Assembly: GCF_019504385.1 (NCBI RefSeq)
Contig: NZ_CP080590.1
Span: forward strand, 786,001-850,000
Direction: 5' to 3'
DNA length: 64,000 nucleotides
Source: Devosia salina
Lineage (GTDB): Bacteria; Pseudomonadota; Alphaproteobacteria; Rhizobiales; Devosiaceae
Shown: positions 31,822-40,583 of the stretch, piece by piece
Layout: every line of letters starts with the position of its first letter
Position numbering within the stretch: the first letter of the stretch is position 1
Program-made: the position numbers and the translations under genes
Notes under the pieces: generated by a model
Told to the model about the DNA's origin: nothing
What the model saw: the letters and a program-made list of their open reading frames with translations, nothing else
Databases searched by the model: none

Positions 31822-34319
31822 GAGCCGCCTCCCGCCGATCCCAACAGCAGGGTGAGTCCCAGCGCAAGTGCAGTCGCGCCCGCCGCATAGGCCGCCCACA
31901 AGGTGGCCAGAACCAGTTCGGTCTGACGCCGCGCCGATACGAAGCCGCGGCCGATGCGCCAGACGCCGTGCGCGGCCATGAGGGCGCCAAGGCCGCAATG
32001 CAGTATGGCATATAAGAGGACCGCCATGATCACCGCCTGACGCGCATGGCCGGTTGGGTCGGGCACGGCCAGCATCAAGGGCACCACCAGCCCAGTAGCA
32101 ACGCCCTGCGCTATGGCGGCGGCGGCCAGGAAACCGCCGGCGGGCCTGCCGGCGCCGTTGCGCTTCCGGGCCAGCCAGGCCAGCACAGCGCCCGCTGCCG
32201 CGGCCAGCAGGGCGGAAAGACCTGCCCATATGGGCATATCGAGCGGCGCGATATCGGTCCAGTTCGGAGCGACAATCAGCAGGAAGAGGCCTCCGAACAG
32301 CAGCGAGGCGAACAAGGTCCCATTCATTGCCACGGCAGTCCGGTTGGCCAACACGGTGACATTGCCCACTGCCTCGGCGTCGAGTACGGCCGTTTCGCCG
32401 CGGCCGATATCGACCGGCCCGACATCGCGCCGCTGCCCAAGGCTACGCGGCCACATCAGAAACAGGGCCAGGGTCACGAGCGCGCCCAAGGGCGCTGCCC
32501 AGTAGAGCTTGAACAACAGCGCGAGAAAGATGCTTCCTGTCGCCAGCGCGGTCCATAGTGGCAGAAAGCTGCGACGCGGCAGGATAATGACATGATCGAT
32601 TTCGCCCGTTGCGATGTCGACGGCCAGCGTTTCCTGCTCGCCATTGCGCGCAAAACCCAGATAGCCCTCACCGCCGGCCAGGCGAGGACCGATCCGGTCC
32701 GGCGACAATTGGTCGGCGCGCGTGTCGATGCGGGGCAGGGCGGCGAAATTGTAGGTCGGCGGTGGCGTCGCCGTGGCCCATTCCAACGTCCCGGCCTGCC
32801 AGGGATCGCGACGGTACCGCCGCCCCAGGCGGAATTGCAGCACCATATCGGCCAGCACCAGGGCAAGGCCCATGGTGAGGATGAAGCCGCCAATCGAGGA
32901 GAGCAGGTTCAGCCAGTCCCAGCCCCAGTTGGAGGGATAGGTGGAAATGCGGCGCGGCATGCCCATCAACCCGGTCAGGTGCATGAGGAAGAAAGTGAGG
33001 TTGAAGCCGATCAGGATCAGCCAGAAGGCCGGCACGGAAAGCCGGTAGAGACTTTGCCGCCCCGAAATATGCGGCAGCCAGTAGTAGATGGCCGCCAGCA
33101 TGGGGAATACGAAGCCGCCGACCAGCACATAGTGCAGATGCGCCACCACGAAATAACTGTCATGGGCCTGGGTGTTGAACGGTACCATGGCCAGCATGAC
33201 CCCCGTCAGCCCCCCAATGACGAAGACCACGAAGAACCCGGCCACATAGAGCATGGGGATGTCCCAGCGCGGCCGGCCCGAGGCCAGCGTGCCGATCCAG
33301 GCAAAGATCTGCACCGCCGTGGGCACGGCAACCAGGGCACTGGCCGCCGAGAAGAAGGCCAGGGCCATATGGGGAATACCCACGGTGAACATGTGGTGCA
33401 CCCAGAGCCCGAAGCTGAGAAAACCCATGGCGACGATGGCCGCGATGATGGCGCGGTAGCCCAGCATGGGGCGTTGCGCAAAGACCGGGATGATGGTGGA
33501 GAGCGCGCCCGCGGCAGGCAGGAAGATGATATAGACTTCCGGATGGCCGAACAGCCAGAACAGGTGCTGCCAGAGAAGCGGATCACCGCCCCGGTTCGGG
33601 TCGAAGAACGGCAGGTCGAAAGCCCGTTCGAGTTCGAGAAGGATCGAGCCCAGGATCAGCGGCGGGAAGCCGAAGATCATCATCCCGGCGGTCACCAGCA
33701 TGTACCAGGCAAAGAGCGGCATGCGCGGCAGGCTCATACCCGGCGCCCGCATCCTGAGAATGGTGACGAAGATTTCAACCGCCGCAGTGACCGCGGAAAT
33801 TTCGACAAAGGTTATGCCCAGAAGCCAGACGTCGGCGTTGATCCCGGGCGTATAGGGGCGCGAGCTGAGCGGGGTATACATGAACCAGCCCCCATTGGGG
33901 GCGGCGCCCAGCAGCATGGCGACGATCAGGATCGTGCCGCCGAACAGATAGCACCAGAAGCCATAGGCAGTGAGCCGGGGGAACGCCATGTCGCGCGCGC
34001 CCAAGAGCTTGGGCAGCATATAGACAGCACAGCCCTCGAACATGGGAATGGCGAACAGGAACATCATCACCGTGCCATGCATGGTGAAGATCTGGTTGTA
34101 GAGTTCGGGGCCCAGAAAGGCGCTGTCGGGGGTCGCCAATTGGGCGCGGATCAGCATGGAGAGCAGCCCGCCAATGGCAAAGAAGACCAGCGCCACCAAC
34201 ATGAAGCGCTTGCCCAGAACGGTGTGATTGACGCTGGAAAGCCGCCCCCATCCCGAAGGGGTCTGCCAGATGGCATCCAACTGCTTGTGGAGGCGGATGG
34301 GAGATGGGGTCTGACTCAC
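31818..34319 (-). CDS. ctaD: Cytochrome c oxidase subunit I+III fusion (aa3 type)
   Basis: 833-residue haem-copper oxidase subunit, about 280 residues longer than standard subunit I. The catalytic part (1-510) has NQIFTMHGTVMMFLF for haem a, GHPEVYI with the Glu and Tyr of type A oxidases near 255, WVHHMFTVG near 308 for CuB, the K-channel region, and AHDSYFVVAHLHYVLVGG near 392. The residues from about 510 hold a polar linker and six further hydrophobic helices, as in fused subunit I+III proteins. It lies after subunit II and before a small membrane protein, overlapping the latter by 4 bp. It reduces O2 to water and pumps protons. Confidence 0.93.
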   Translation of the reverse strand: MSQTPSPIRLHKQLDAIWQTPSGWGRLSSVNHTVLGKRFMLVALVFFAIGGLLSMLIRAQLATPDSAFLGPELYNQIFTMHGTVMMFLFAIPMFEGCAVYMLPKLLGARDMAFPRLTAYGFWCYLFGGTILIVAMLLGAAPNGGWFMYTPLSSRPYTPGINADVWLLGITFVEISAVTAAVEIFVTILRMRAPGMSLPRMPLFAWYMLVTAGMMIFGFPPLILGSILLELERAFDLPFFDPNRGGDPLLWQHLFWLFGHPEVYIIFLPAAGALSTIIPVFAQRPMLGYRAIIAAIVAMGFLSFGLWVHHMFTVGIPHMALAFFSAASALVAVPTAVQIFAWIGTLASGRPRWDIPMLYVAGFFVVFVIGGLTGVMLAMVPFNTQAHDSYFVVAHLHYVLVGGFVFPMLAAIYYWLPHISGRQSLYRLSVPAFWLILIGFNLTFFLMHLTGLMGMPRRISTYPSNWGWDWLNLLSSIGGFILTMGLALVLADMVLQFRLGRRYRRDPWQAGTLEWATATPPPTYNFAALPRIDTRADQLSPDRIGPRLAGGEGYLGFARNGEQETLAVDIATGEIDHVIILPRRSFLPLWTALATGSIFLALLFKLYWAAPLGALVTLALFLMWPRSLGQRRDVGPVDIGRGETAVLDAEAVGNVTVLANRTAVAMNGTLFASLLFGGLFLLIVAPNWTDIAPLDMPIWAGLSALLAAAAGAVLAWLARKRNGAGRPAGGFLAAAAIAQGVATGLVVPLMLAVPDPTGHARQAVIMAVLLYAILHCGLGALMAAHGVWRIGRGFVSARRQTELVLATLWAAYAAGATALALGLTLLLGSAGGGS

Positions 34320-35068
34320 TGGCCTGCCTCCATCAGCGCAGCAAAATCCGCGGGCGCGTGGGCCTCCACGCGAAACTGCATGCCGTCATGGCCCTCGCCG
34401 CAATATTCGGCGCATTGTCCCCAGTAGATGCCCGGTGCGTCCGCTTCGAGCCGGATGACATTGGTGTGGCCGGGTATGGCGTCGATCTTGCCGCCGAGCC
34501 TGGGCACCCAGAATGAATGGATGACATCGGCGGAGGTGACGACGATATCGACGGGCACGCCGGCCGGCAGGTGCAGTGTCTCGCCGGGCACCACCACGCC
34601 GCCGGGATAGGCGAAGGACCAGTTCCAGCGCTGCGCCTGCGCCTCGATCCGGACCGGCGCATCGCCCCTGGGCAGCAATTGCTCGCCCAGCACCAGTGCC
34701 GTGCCGGTCAGCAGCACAAGGATGGGAATGGGCAGCACCAGCCCGCCCCCGACGATCCACTGGCCGGGGGTGAGGCGCGCCACGAGGTCGCTGCGCAGAT
34801 AGGCGAGGGCGAACAGGGCCATGACCAGGGCGAACAGCGCCGTTGCGCCCCAGAACATGACCCACCAGAGCAATGCCAGATTGGCCGCGCGAGGCCCGGC
34901 AGGATCCAGCGCCGACAACTCTCCGCTGCAACCGGTCAGCACCAGCGGCGTTGCAGCCAGAGCTGCAATCCTGACCCAGGGAAGAGATCCATGTCCGACG
35001 ACACGCGCCGCGCCGAAGAGGACGAAATCGCCCAGGAGGAGGCGCCACCGGAAATTCGGGCCGATCAT
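34316..35068 (-). CDS. ctaC: Cytochrome c oxidase subunit II (CuA), lipoprotein
   Basis: Subunit II with a lipobox (LVLTGC), two membrane helices and a periplasmic cupredoxin domain. The CuA site is complete: DVIHSFWVPRLGGKID, then YWGQCAEYCGEGHDGMQF supplying Cys, Glu, Cys, His and Met. No CxxCH haem c domain is present. The stop overlaps subunit I by 4 bp. The start is uncertain: between the lipobox and 35068 no ATG, GTG or TTG occurs in frame, so ATG 35068 is the nearest normal start, which overlaps the divergent DUF2231 gene by about 78 bp. A rare start codon nearer the signal sequence is possible. Confidence 0.88.
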   Translation of the reverse strand: MIGPNFRWRLLLGDFVLFGAARVVGHGSLPWVRIAALAATPLVLTGCSGELSALDPAGPRAANLALLWWVMFWGATALFALVMALFALAYLRSDLVARLTPGQWIVGGGLVLPIPILVLLTGTALVLGEQLLPRGDAPVRIEAQAQRWNWSFAYPGGVVVPGETLHLPAGVPVDIVVTSADVIHSFWVPRLGGKIDAIPGHTNVIRLEADAPGIYWGQCAEYCGEGHDGMQFRVEAHAPADFAALMEAGQ

Positions 35069-35548
35069 CCCAATCCGCGTATTCGCGAGGTGGCCGAGCA
35101 GGACACCGGTTCGGCCATTGCCGTGGCGGGCCATCCCATCCACGCCATGATGGTGCATTTCCCCATCGCCTTCATCATCGCCACGCTGGGGATCGACATC
35201 TTCTACTGGTACACCGCCGACCAGTTCTGGGTCGCGGTCGGCACCTGGTCGGCAGGCGCGGCCTTCGCCTTCGGCGTGTTTGCCGCCCTGGCCGGGACGC
35301 TCGAACTGCTGGCCGTGCCCGGCATCCGGGTGCGCGTGGCGAGTTGGAACCATGCCGTGGCGGCCATGGTGCTGCTGGCGATCGCGGCGGCCAATGCCGG
35401 GCTGCGCATCAATTTCCCCGAGCAGATCCTGCCGGCGGGTCTCATGCTCTCGGTTCTGGCCAGCATGGCCACGGCCTTTGCCAGTTGGCACGGCGGAAAG
35501 CTGGTGTTCGATCATGGCGTCGGTCTCATCATTTCCACCCGCCAGTGA
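34991..35548 (+). CDS. DUF2231 membrane protein
   Basis: 185 residues. A charged, acidic N-terminus of about 40 residues precedes a DUF2231 domain with the typical GHPIHAMMVHFPIAFIIATLGIDIFY and about four membrane helices, then SWNHAVAAMVLLAIAAANAGLR. ATG 34991 has GGAAGAG upstream. DUF2231 proteins commonly accompany haem-copper oxidases and c-type cytochromes; the conserved His residues may bind haem, but this is not established. It is the only plus-strand gene in an otherwise minus-strand oxidase block. Its 5' end overlaps that of subunit II and its 3' end overlaps the CopD-like gene by about 20 bp. Confidence 0.82.
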   Translation: MSDDTRRAEEDEIAQEEAPPEIRADHPNPRIREVAEQDTGSAIAVAGHPIHAMMVHFPIAFIIATLGIDIFYWYTADQFWVAVGTWSAGAAFAFGVFAALAGTLELLAVPGIRVRVASWNHAVAAMVLLAIAAANAGLRINFPEQILPAGLMLSVLASMATAFASWHGGKLVFDHGVGLIISTRQ

Positions 35549-36029
35549 TCCAGGCGGTCCATTCCGAGAGGGCGCCCGGGGCAAAGAAGCTGTCGATTGG
35601 CGTTGGCCAATCCATCTCCGGCTTTCCCAGGACCAGCACGAGAATGGCGCCCACCACGACAATCGTCAGCGGGACCGCCAGCAGGAAGCGGCCGGTGTGA
35701 TAGTGACCCGTCCGCTCGAAAATGGTGAGGATCGCCAGTCCCGAGAAAATGTGGATGCCGGTCATGGCGGAGACGCCGACCAGCTTGGCATAGAACCAGT
35801 TGCTGTATGTCTCCTGCATCAGGATCAGCGCCGTGCCCGAGGCCACCGACACGAAGGCCGCCGGCGACACCAGGTTGATGTAGAAAAAGCGGGTGAACGA
35901 GTGCAGCTCGTGCAGCCGCTGCCCCGCAAGGCCGCGCCGCTGGCGAAAGAGAAAGGGCAGGGCGATCAGCCCCGCCGACCAGAGCGCGATGCCGGCCACG
36001 TGGATGAACTTGATCCAGATCATGATCAT
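35529..36029 (-). CDS. CopD-like / DUF2269-type four-TM membrane protein
   Basis: 166 residues from ATG 36029, which overlaps the CtaG-type gene stop (ATGA). Four hydrophobic helices; the first, IWIKFIHVAGIALWSAGLIALPFLFRQR, has the His of the CopD/DUF2269 type, and further His residues appear in LHELHSFTRFFY and GIHIFSGL. Such proteins occur with CtaG in oxidase clusters and may help copper delivery or oxidase assembly. Exact function unknown. Confidence 0.78.
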   Translation of the reverse strand: MIMIWIKFIHVAGIALWSAGLIALPFLFRQRRGLAGQRLHELHSFTRFFYINLVSPAAFVSVASGTALILMQETYSNWFYAKLVGVSAMTGIHIFSGLAILTIFERTGHYHTGRFLLAVPLTIVVVGAILVLVLGKPEMDWPTPIDSFFAPGALSEWTAWITGGWK

Positions 36030-36778
36030 CCGGGGCTCGCCCCCCGGGGCTTGAGAGCATCCGCCAGGCGCCAGAGCACCAGCGCCAAGAGCGGCAGGTT
36101 CGCCGGCACCCACATGATGAGGCCTGCCAATTGCTGGTCCGCCAGCGGTGTGAAGCCGAAGGCGAACGTGGTTGCTTGGTGCGGCAGGTAGAGCGGCCCC
36201 GGCGCAAAGACCAGCAGCGCGCCGAGAAAGCCCATTTGCATCGCGCTGAGAAGGGCCGCGGTTCCCGCGGTCATGGCCCCGTCCTTGCGCAGCAGCCCCA
36301 GCCAGAGCCAGGCAAAACTGCCCAAGAGGCTCGCCTGCATCGCCCAATAGATCGCGGGGTGGGCGAAGGCCGAGGCATAAAGATCAGGCGCATGCCAGAG
36401 CCACATCGCCATTGTCGAGACGACGAGGGCGGGCAGCATCCCTATTCGGCGGGCCCACGCGGCAGGCAGCGCCAGCGCCAGGAGCGGCGCCACCACCATG
36501 GTGAGGACGATGTGGTGCGTGACCCGCACCCAGAGCAGCGCCACGCTGGCCGCGCAAATTGGCGAGACGAAGAGCACGGCCGCGAGCAGCCAGGCGCCAC
36601 AAAAGGCGAGCTGCCGGTGACGCTCCGCCCGCCGAAGGGTGAACGCAGCGCCCATCGCGAGCGCAATCAGCGCCGTCAGTAGCAGCGGATCGAAGTTCCA
36701 CCGGCCCCAGAGCGTGTCCAGGGTCGGTGGCGATCCGCAATAGCTCATGTCGAAGGAAAAGGCTGACGCTGGGTCCAT
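36026..36778 (-). CDS. ctaG: Cytochrome c oxidase assembly protein, caa3 CtaG type
   Basis: 250 residues, about seven membrane helices, of the caa3_CtaG family, which is distinct from the Cox11-type CtaG. Family features are LLFVSPI-like LFVSPICAASVALLWVRVTHHIVLTMVVAPLL, WLWHAPDLYASAF and LADQQLAGLIMWVPANLPLL. It would help to insert copper into the oxidase. It lies between the PQQ dehydrogenase gene (36 bp) and the CopD-like gene (ATGA overlap). Confidence 0.88.
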   Translation of the reverse strand: MDPASAFSFDMSYCGSPPTLDTLWGRWNFDPLLLTALIALAMGAAFTLRRAERHRQLAFCGAWLLAAVLFVSPICAASVALLWVRVTHHIVLTMVVAPLLALALPAAWARRIGMLPALVVSTMAMWLWHAPDLYASAFAHPAIYWAMQASLLGSFAWLWLGLLRKDGAMTAGTAALLSAMQMGFLGALLVFAPGPLYLPHQATTFAFGFTPLADQQLAGLIMWVPANLPLLALVLWRLADALKPRGASPG

Positions 36779-36814
36779 TTCCGTTCCGTTTGCTGTGATC
36801 GGGCGGAGCCGGGG

Positions 36815-39466
36815 CTATTCGGCCCCATCACCCTCAGGCAGGGCCCAGGCGACGACGTAGTCGCCGATGGGCGTTTCCATGAAGTGATGACCGCCCGGTG
36901 CGATGGCGATGAATTGCCGTTCGCCGACCGAATAGGTGATCGGCGTTGTTTGCCCACCAGCCGGAAGCGTGTCGCTCCACACCGTTTCGCCGGTTTCGAT
37001 ATCGACCGCCCGGATCAGGTTGTCGGTCGCCGCGGCGATGAACACCAGTCCACCGGCGGTCACCAGGGGGCCGCCATTATTGGGCGTGCCGATCTTGAAC
37101 GGCAGCATGGAGGGAATGCCGAATGGGCCATTGGCGCGGGCGGTGCCGAGCGGCACATCCCAGAGCGTTTCACCGGTCGCCAGATCGATGGCACGCAGGC
37201 CCCCATAGGGCGGCTGCTTGCACATCAGCCCGGTCCAGCTCTCGCGCCAGCCAGCATTGACGTCGATGGCATAGGGCGAGCCAAGCTGCGGTCCGGCTTC
37301 GGAGCCGCCCGGCTGGTATTCCGGCTCGAAAATGGCATGGGCGTCGCCAGCTTCCTCGCGCGGGATCAGCCGGTTGTAGTTGGGCATGTCGTTGTAGTTG
37401 GCAATGAGGATACCGCGCTCCACATCGACCGCCATCGAGCCCCAGTCCTGCCCGCCATTATAGCCTGGATACTGGATCCAGCGGCCATCCGTGGTGGGCG
37501 GGGTATAGGGACCCTCGTAATTGGCCATGCGGAACTGGATGCGGCACCAGAGCTGGTCCAGCGGGCTCATGCCCCACATGTCCTTTTCCTCCAGCGCCGG
37601 GAAGAGCAGGCTGTGATAGGCCGAGAAGGGCTGGGTCTCGGAGAGATAGCCCGGCTCCACGCCCATGCCCGTGGGCACCTCGCGCTCCTCGACCGGGAAT
37701 AGCGACTCCCCGGTCTCCCGGTTCAGCACATAGATGTCGCCCTGCTTGGAGGAGAGGATGATGGCCGGAACCGTCCCGTCATCGGCCGGGAAGTCGACCA
37801 GGCTCGGCTGCGAGCCCAGGTCATAGTCCCAAACGTCGTTGTGGACGGTCTGGAAATGCCAGACGTCTTCGCCCGTGGTGACGTCCACGGCGACCAGCGA
37901 TGTCGCATATTCGTTCTCGAGCTCGCTGCGATTGGAGCCGTAATAGTCCACGGCCGAATTGCCGAGCGGCAGGTAGACCAGACCGCGTTCTTCGTCGGCG
38001 GCGGCCGTGGTCCACATATTGGGCGTGCCACGGGTATAGACTTCGCCTTCCGCAGGGGCACCGCGGTTGCCGGGATTACCCAGGTCCCAGGCCCAGGCCA
38101 GTTCGCCGGTCACCGCATCATAGCCGCGCACGACGCCGGAGGGAGAATCCTCGGCCTGACCATCCTGCACCTGCGCGCCGGTGACAACGATGCCACGGAC
38201 GATGGTGGGCGCGGAGGTGATCGAATACCAGCCCGGCACCGTGTCGCCGATACCGTCCTCGAGATAGACCTCCCCGTTCATGCCGAAATCGGGACAGGGT
38301 TGCCCGAGCTTCGCGTCCACGGCGATCAGCCGCGCATCGAGCGTCCCCCAGATGACCCGCGTTGCGCAGAGGCTATCGGGTTCGGCGTCGGGCACCGCGT
38401 AATAGGTGACGCCGCGGCAGGTGGCGCCATAAGGAATGGCGTCAACGGGCACCTCGGGATCGTAGCGCCATTCCTCGCGCCCGGTGGCGGCATCCACGGA
38501 AATGGCGATGCCCATGGCGCTGCACAGATAGAGATCGTCGCCCACCTTGAGCGGCGTGTTCTCCGGAGAATACTTGCCCTCGGCCTCTTCGCTCGGCATA
38601 TCGCCGGTCCGGTATTCCCAGACGCGTTGCAACTGACCGACATTGTCGGGCGTGATGCTGGCGAGCGGCGAGAAGCGACGCGCCTCATAAGTGCCGCCAT
38701 AGGCGGGCCAGTCGGCGCCGGTTTCGAGGGCCGGCGCGGCGGCGCGAATTTCTATGCCAGTTGGCGTTGTCGGCGCGCTCGGCGCGGAAGCCTCTTGTGT
38801 GCCGGCCTGCGGGGCCGACGCGTCTGTGCCAGGCGCCGGAGCAGCACCGTCTTCGGCAGGGGCGGGCTGGTCATTTGCCGGCGACAGAGGTGCAACGTCC
38901 TCGGCCTCACGCGATTGGGCCTCGACTTCGGGAGCGACGTCAGGGGCCGGTGGCTCGACACTGACCGGCTCGTCCTGTGCGGGCGAGCCGGCTTCCTGTG
39001 CCATTGCATGATCGGTGCGTGCGGGACCTGTGAGCCCTATGACGCCCAACACCCCGACAATGGCCATGGCCGCAGGGGCGGCCGTGCGTGCGCCCATTAT
39101 GCTTTCGCGGCGCCGTAGCGTCGGGATGGCCAGCAGAACCAGAACCAGGATCACCGTTGGCGCCACAAGGCGCGGCACCTGCGCCCATCCGTCGAAGCCG
39201 ACTTCCCACAGGGCCCAGGCAAGAGTGAAGAGATAGGTGAGGAGGTATAGCCAGACCGCAAGCATCTCCTGCCGGAACAGGAAGAACGCGGTCGCCAACA
39301 GACCGGCTCCGGCAATCAGATAGTACCAGGAGCCCCCCAGGGTCGCGAGCCAGACGCCCCCGACTGTGATCGTGATCCCGATCAATCCGACGATCAATCC
39401 AAGCAGCCAGGCGTACCAGCGGCCTCCCGGATGTGCGTTGTGATGCATGGTGTGGTGATCTGTCAT
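36815..39466 (-). CDS. gcd: Membrane-bound PQQ-dependent dehydrogenase (glucose/quinate/shikimate family)
   Basis: 883 residues from ATG 39466 (AGGGAGG upstream). Five N-terminal membrane helices (about 17-150) are followed by a Pro/Ala/Glu-rich linker of about 85 residues (156-240) and an eight-bladed PQQ propeller beginning DWPAYGGTYEARRFSPL. Propeller features include RGVTYYAVPDAEPDSLCATR, TRGTPNMWTTAAADEERGLVYLPLGN and GGQDWGSMAVDVERG. The enzyme oxidises an aldose such as glucose in the periplasm and passes electrons to ubiquinone. No PQQ synthesis genes are in the window. The linker is longer than in typical Gcd and its sequence looks disordered. Confidence 0.92.
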   Translation of the reverse strand: MTDHHTMHHNAHPGGRWYAWLLGLIVGLIGITITVGGVWLATLGGSWYYLIAGAGLLATAFFLFRQEMLAVWLYLLTYLFTLAWALWEVGFDGWAQVPRLVAPTVILVLVLLAIPTLRRRESIMGARTAAPAAMAIVGVLGVIGLTGPARTDHAMAQEAGSPAQDEPVSVEPPAPDVAPEVEAQSREAEDVAPLSPANDQPAPAEDGAAPAPGTDASAPQAGTQEASAPSAPTTPTGIEIRAAAPALETGADWPAYGGTYEARRFSPLASITPDNVGQLQRVWEYRTGDMPSEEAEGKYSPENTPLKVGDDLYLCSAMGIAISVDAATGREEWRYDPEVPVDAIPYGATCRGVTYYAVPDAEPDSLCATRVIWGTLDARLIAVDAKLGQPCPDFGMNGEVYLEDGIGDTVPGWYSITSAPTIVRGIVVTGAQVQDGQAEDSPSGVVRGYDAVTGELAWAWDLGNPGNRGAPAEGEVYTRGTPNMWTTAAADEERGLVYLPLGNSAVDYYGSNRSELENEYATSLVAVDVTTGEDVWHFQTVHNDVWDYDLGSQPSLVDFPADDGTVPAIILSSKQGDIYVLNRETGESLFPVEEREVPTGMGVEPGYLSETQPFSAYHSLLFPALEEKDMWGMSPLDQLWCRIQFRMANYEGPYTPPTTDGRWIQYPGYNGGQDWGSMAVDVERGILIANYNDMPNYNRLIPREEAGDAHAIFEPEYQPGGSEAGPQLGSPYAIDVNAGWRESWTGLMCKQPPYGGLRAIDLATGETLWDVPLGTARANGPFGIPSMLPFKIGTPNNGGPLVTAGGLVFIAAATDNLIRAVDIETGETVWSDTLPAGGQTTPITYSVGERQFIAIAPGGHHFMETPIGDYVVAWALPEGDGAE

Positions 39467-39557
39467 GACTATACCTCCCTTCGTAGGGGCCAACGAAGGT
39501 TGGGGCCATGTGTTCCAAAAAATGTCTTGCCTCAGTGGCCGCGCCCGCTCGCTGGCA

Positions 39558-40466
39558 TCAAAGCCGGTTCGCCACCTCAACGCTTTCGACCAGCCAGCGC
39601 AGTTCGGTTTTGCCGCCCCCGTTCGCAACGATCCGGCAATTGCCCTGGACGAAAAAATCCTCCGCGCGCAGGCCGATCATGAGGCTGGCATGCGGCAAAT
39701 GCGCCTCTAACGTCACCGCCGTGCCGGCCGGCGCCGCATGCGGTACATCGCCATGCAGCGTCACCTGCTGCGTCGGCCGTCCTTCGGCATAAGCCCAGTT
39801 GAGCGCGGCGATTTCCGCCACCTGCAGTGGCTCCGGCTGGTCGGTGCGCCCCTTGAAGGCAGGGAGATAGATCTCGTCCCGTTCCAGCGCCGCGAGGAAG
39901 GCCGGGACCAGCCCGGCGGTCATGCGACCGTAGCGCTGGCGCTGCGGCAGCACCATCAGCGAGGCCGCGAAACGGCATCCGCCGATATGGGTTGCTTGCA
40001 CGATGTTGAAACGTCCGGGATCGGCAATGGCCACCAGCGCCTTGTAGGTGGAAAAGCCATTGCGGGCGCAACAGGCGTCGCGGCGACTGTCGGTGCAGCA
40101 CAGGATAGTCGTGCGCGCATCGGGCCGGCCGACGAACACATTGCCGCGGACATAGTCACGGATCGCCGCGATCAGACTTGCGTCATCGTCGAAGTCGGCC
40201 CGGACGTTTTCAGGCATGGCGTGCAGCATGGGCAGGGCGGCCGGCGCCTCGACCTTGTCCACGAGTGCAACATGGATGCCGGCCTCCATCGCCTCATGCA
40301 GGGCCTGGCCGAGCGGCTCAGACATATCCACGGACTGCCAGCGCGGGTTGCGCCACTTGCCACGCGGCCAGGCGAGCATTAGCACGCGCTCGGGCGCATC
40401 CCCGGTTCCGGCCAGAGGCTCGCCTCGCGCGAGGCAGAGATCGGTGCAAAAGACGTGCTTGTTCAT
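39558..40466 (-). CDS. Sucrase/ferredoxin-like family protein
   Basis: 302 residues of the sucraseferredoxin-like family, which has a thioredoxin-fold ferredoxin domain. Cysteines that could hold a 2Fe-2S cluster are visible in TTILCCTDSRRDACCARNGF near 120-135 and THIGGCRFAASLM near 160; further Cys residues are at 7 and 11. Bacterial members are poorly characterised; an iron-sulfur or sirohaem-linked redox role is suggested by the fold. It follows no obvious partner: an 84-bp gap separates it from the PQQ dehydrogenase start region, with no shared operon signal beyond strand. Confidence 0.82.
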   Translation of the reverse strand: MNKHVFCTDLCLARGEPLAGTGDAPERVLMLAWPRGKWRNPRWQSVDMSEPLGQALHEAMEAGIHVALVDKVEAPAALPMLHAMPENVRADFDDDASLIAAIRDYVRGNVFVGRPDARTTILCCTDSRRDACCARNGFSTYKALVAIADPGRFNIVQATHIGGCRFAASLMVLPQRQRYGRMTAGLVPAFLAALERDEIYLPAFKGRTDQPEPLQVAEIAALNWAYAEGRPTQQVTLHGDVPHAAPAGTAVTLEAHLPHASLMIGLRAEDFFVQGNCRIVANGGGKTELRWLVESVEVANRL

Positions 40467-40583
40467 GCGCCCAAAATGCCTGGCGTTGCCCGCTCCAAGG
40501 TGGCCGGGTCGCGAGTCTTGTTGGGCTATTAAAAGATGAGTGTCAATATCAGGGTTTAACGCAGGGACGCGAAACGGACCCCG

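Noticed and set aside
32592..34427. 611-codon plus-strand frame opposite oxidase subunit I
   Set aside because: Low-complexity antisense sequence; the minus strand encodes a complete haem-copper oxidase.
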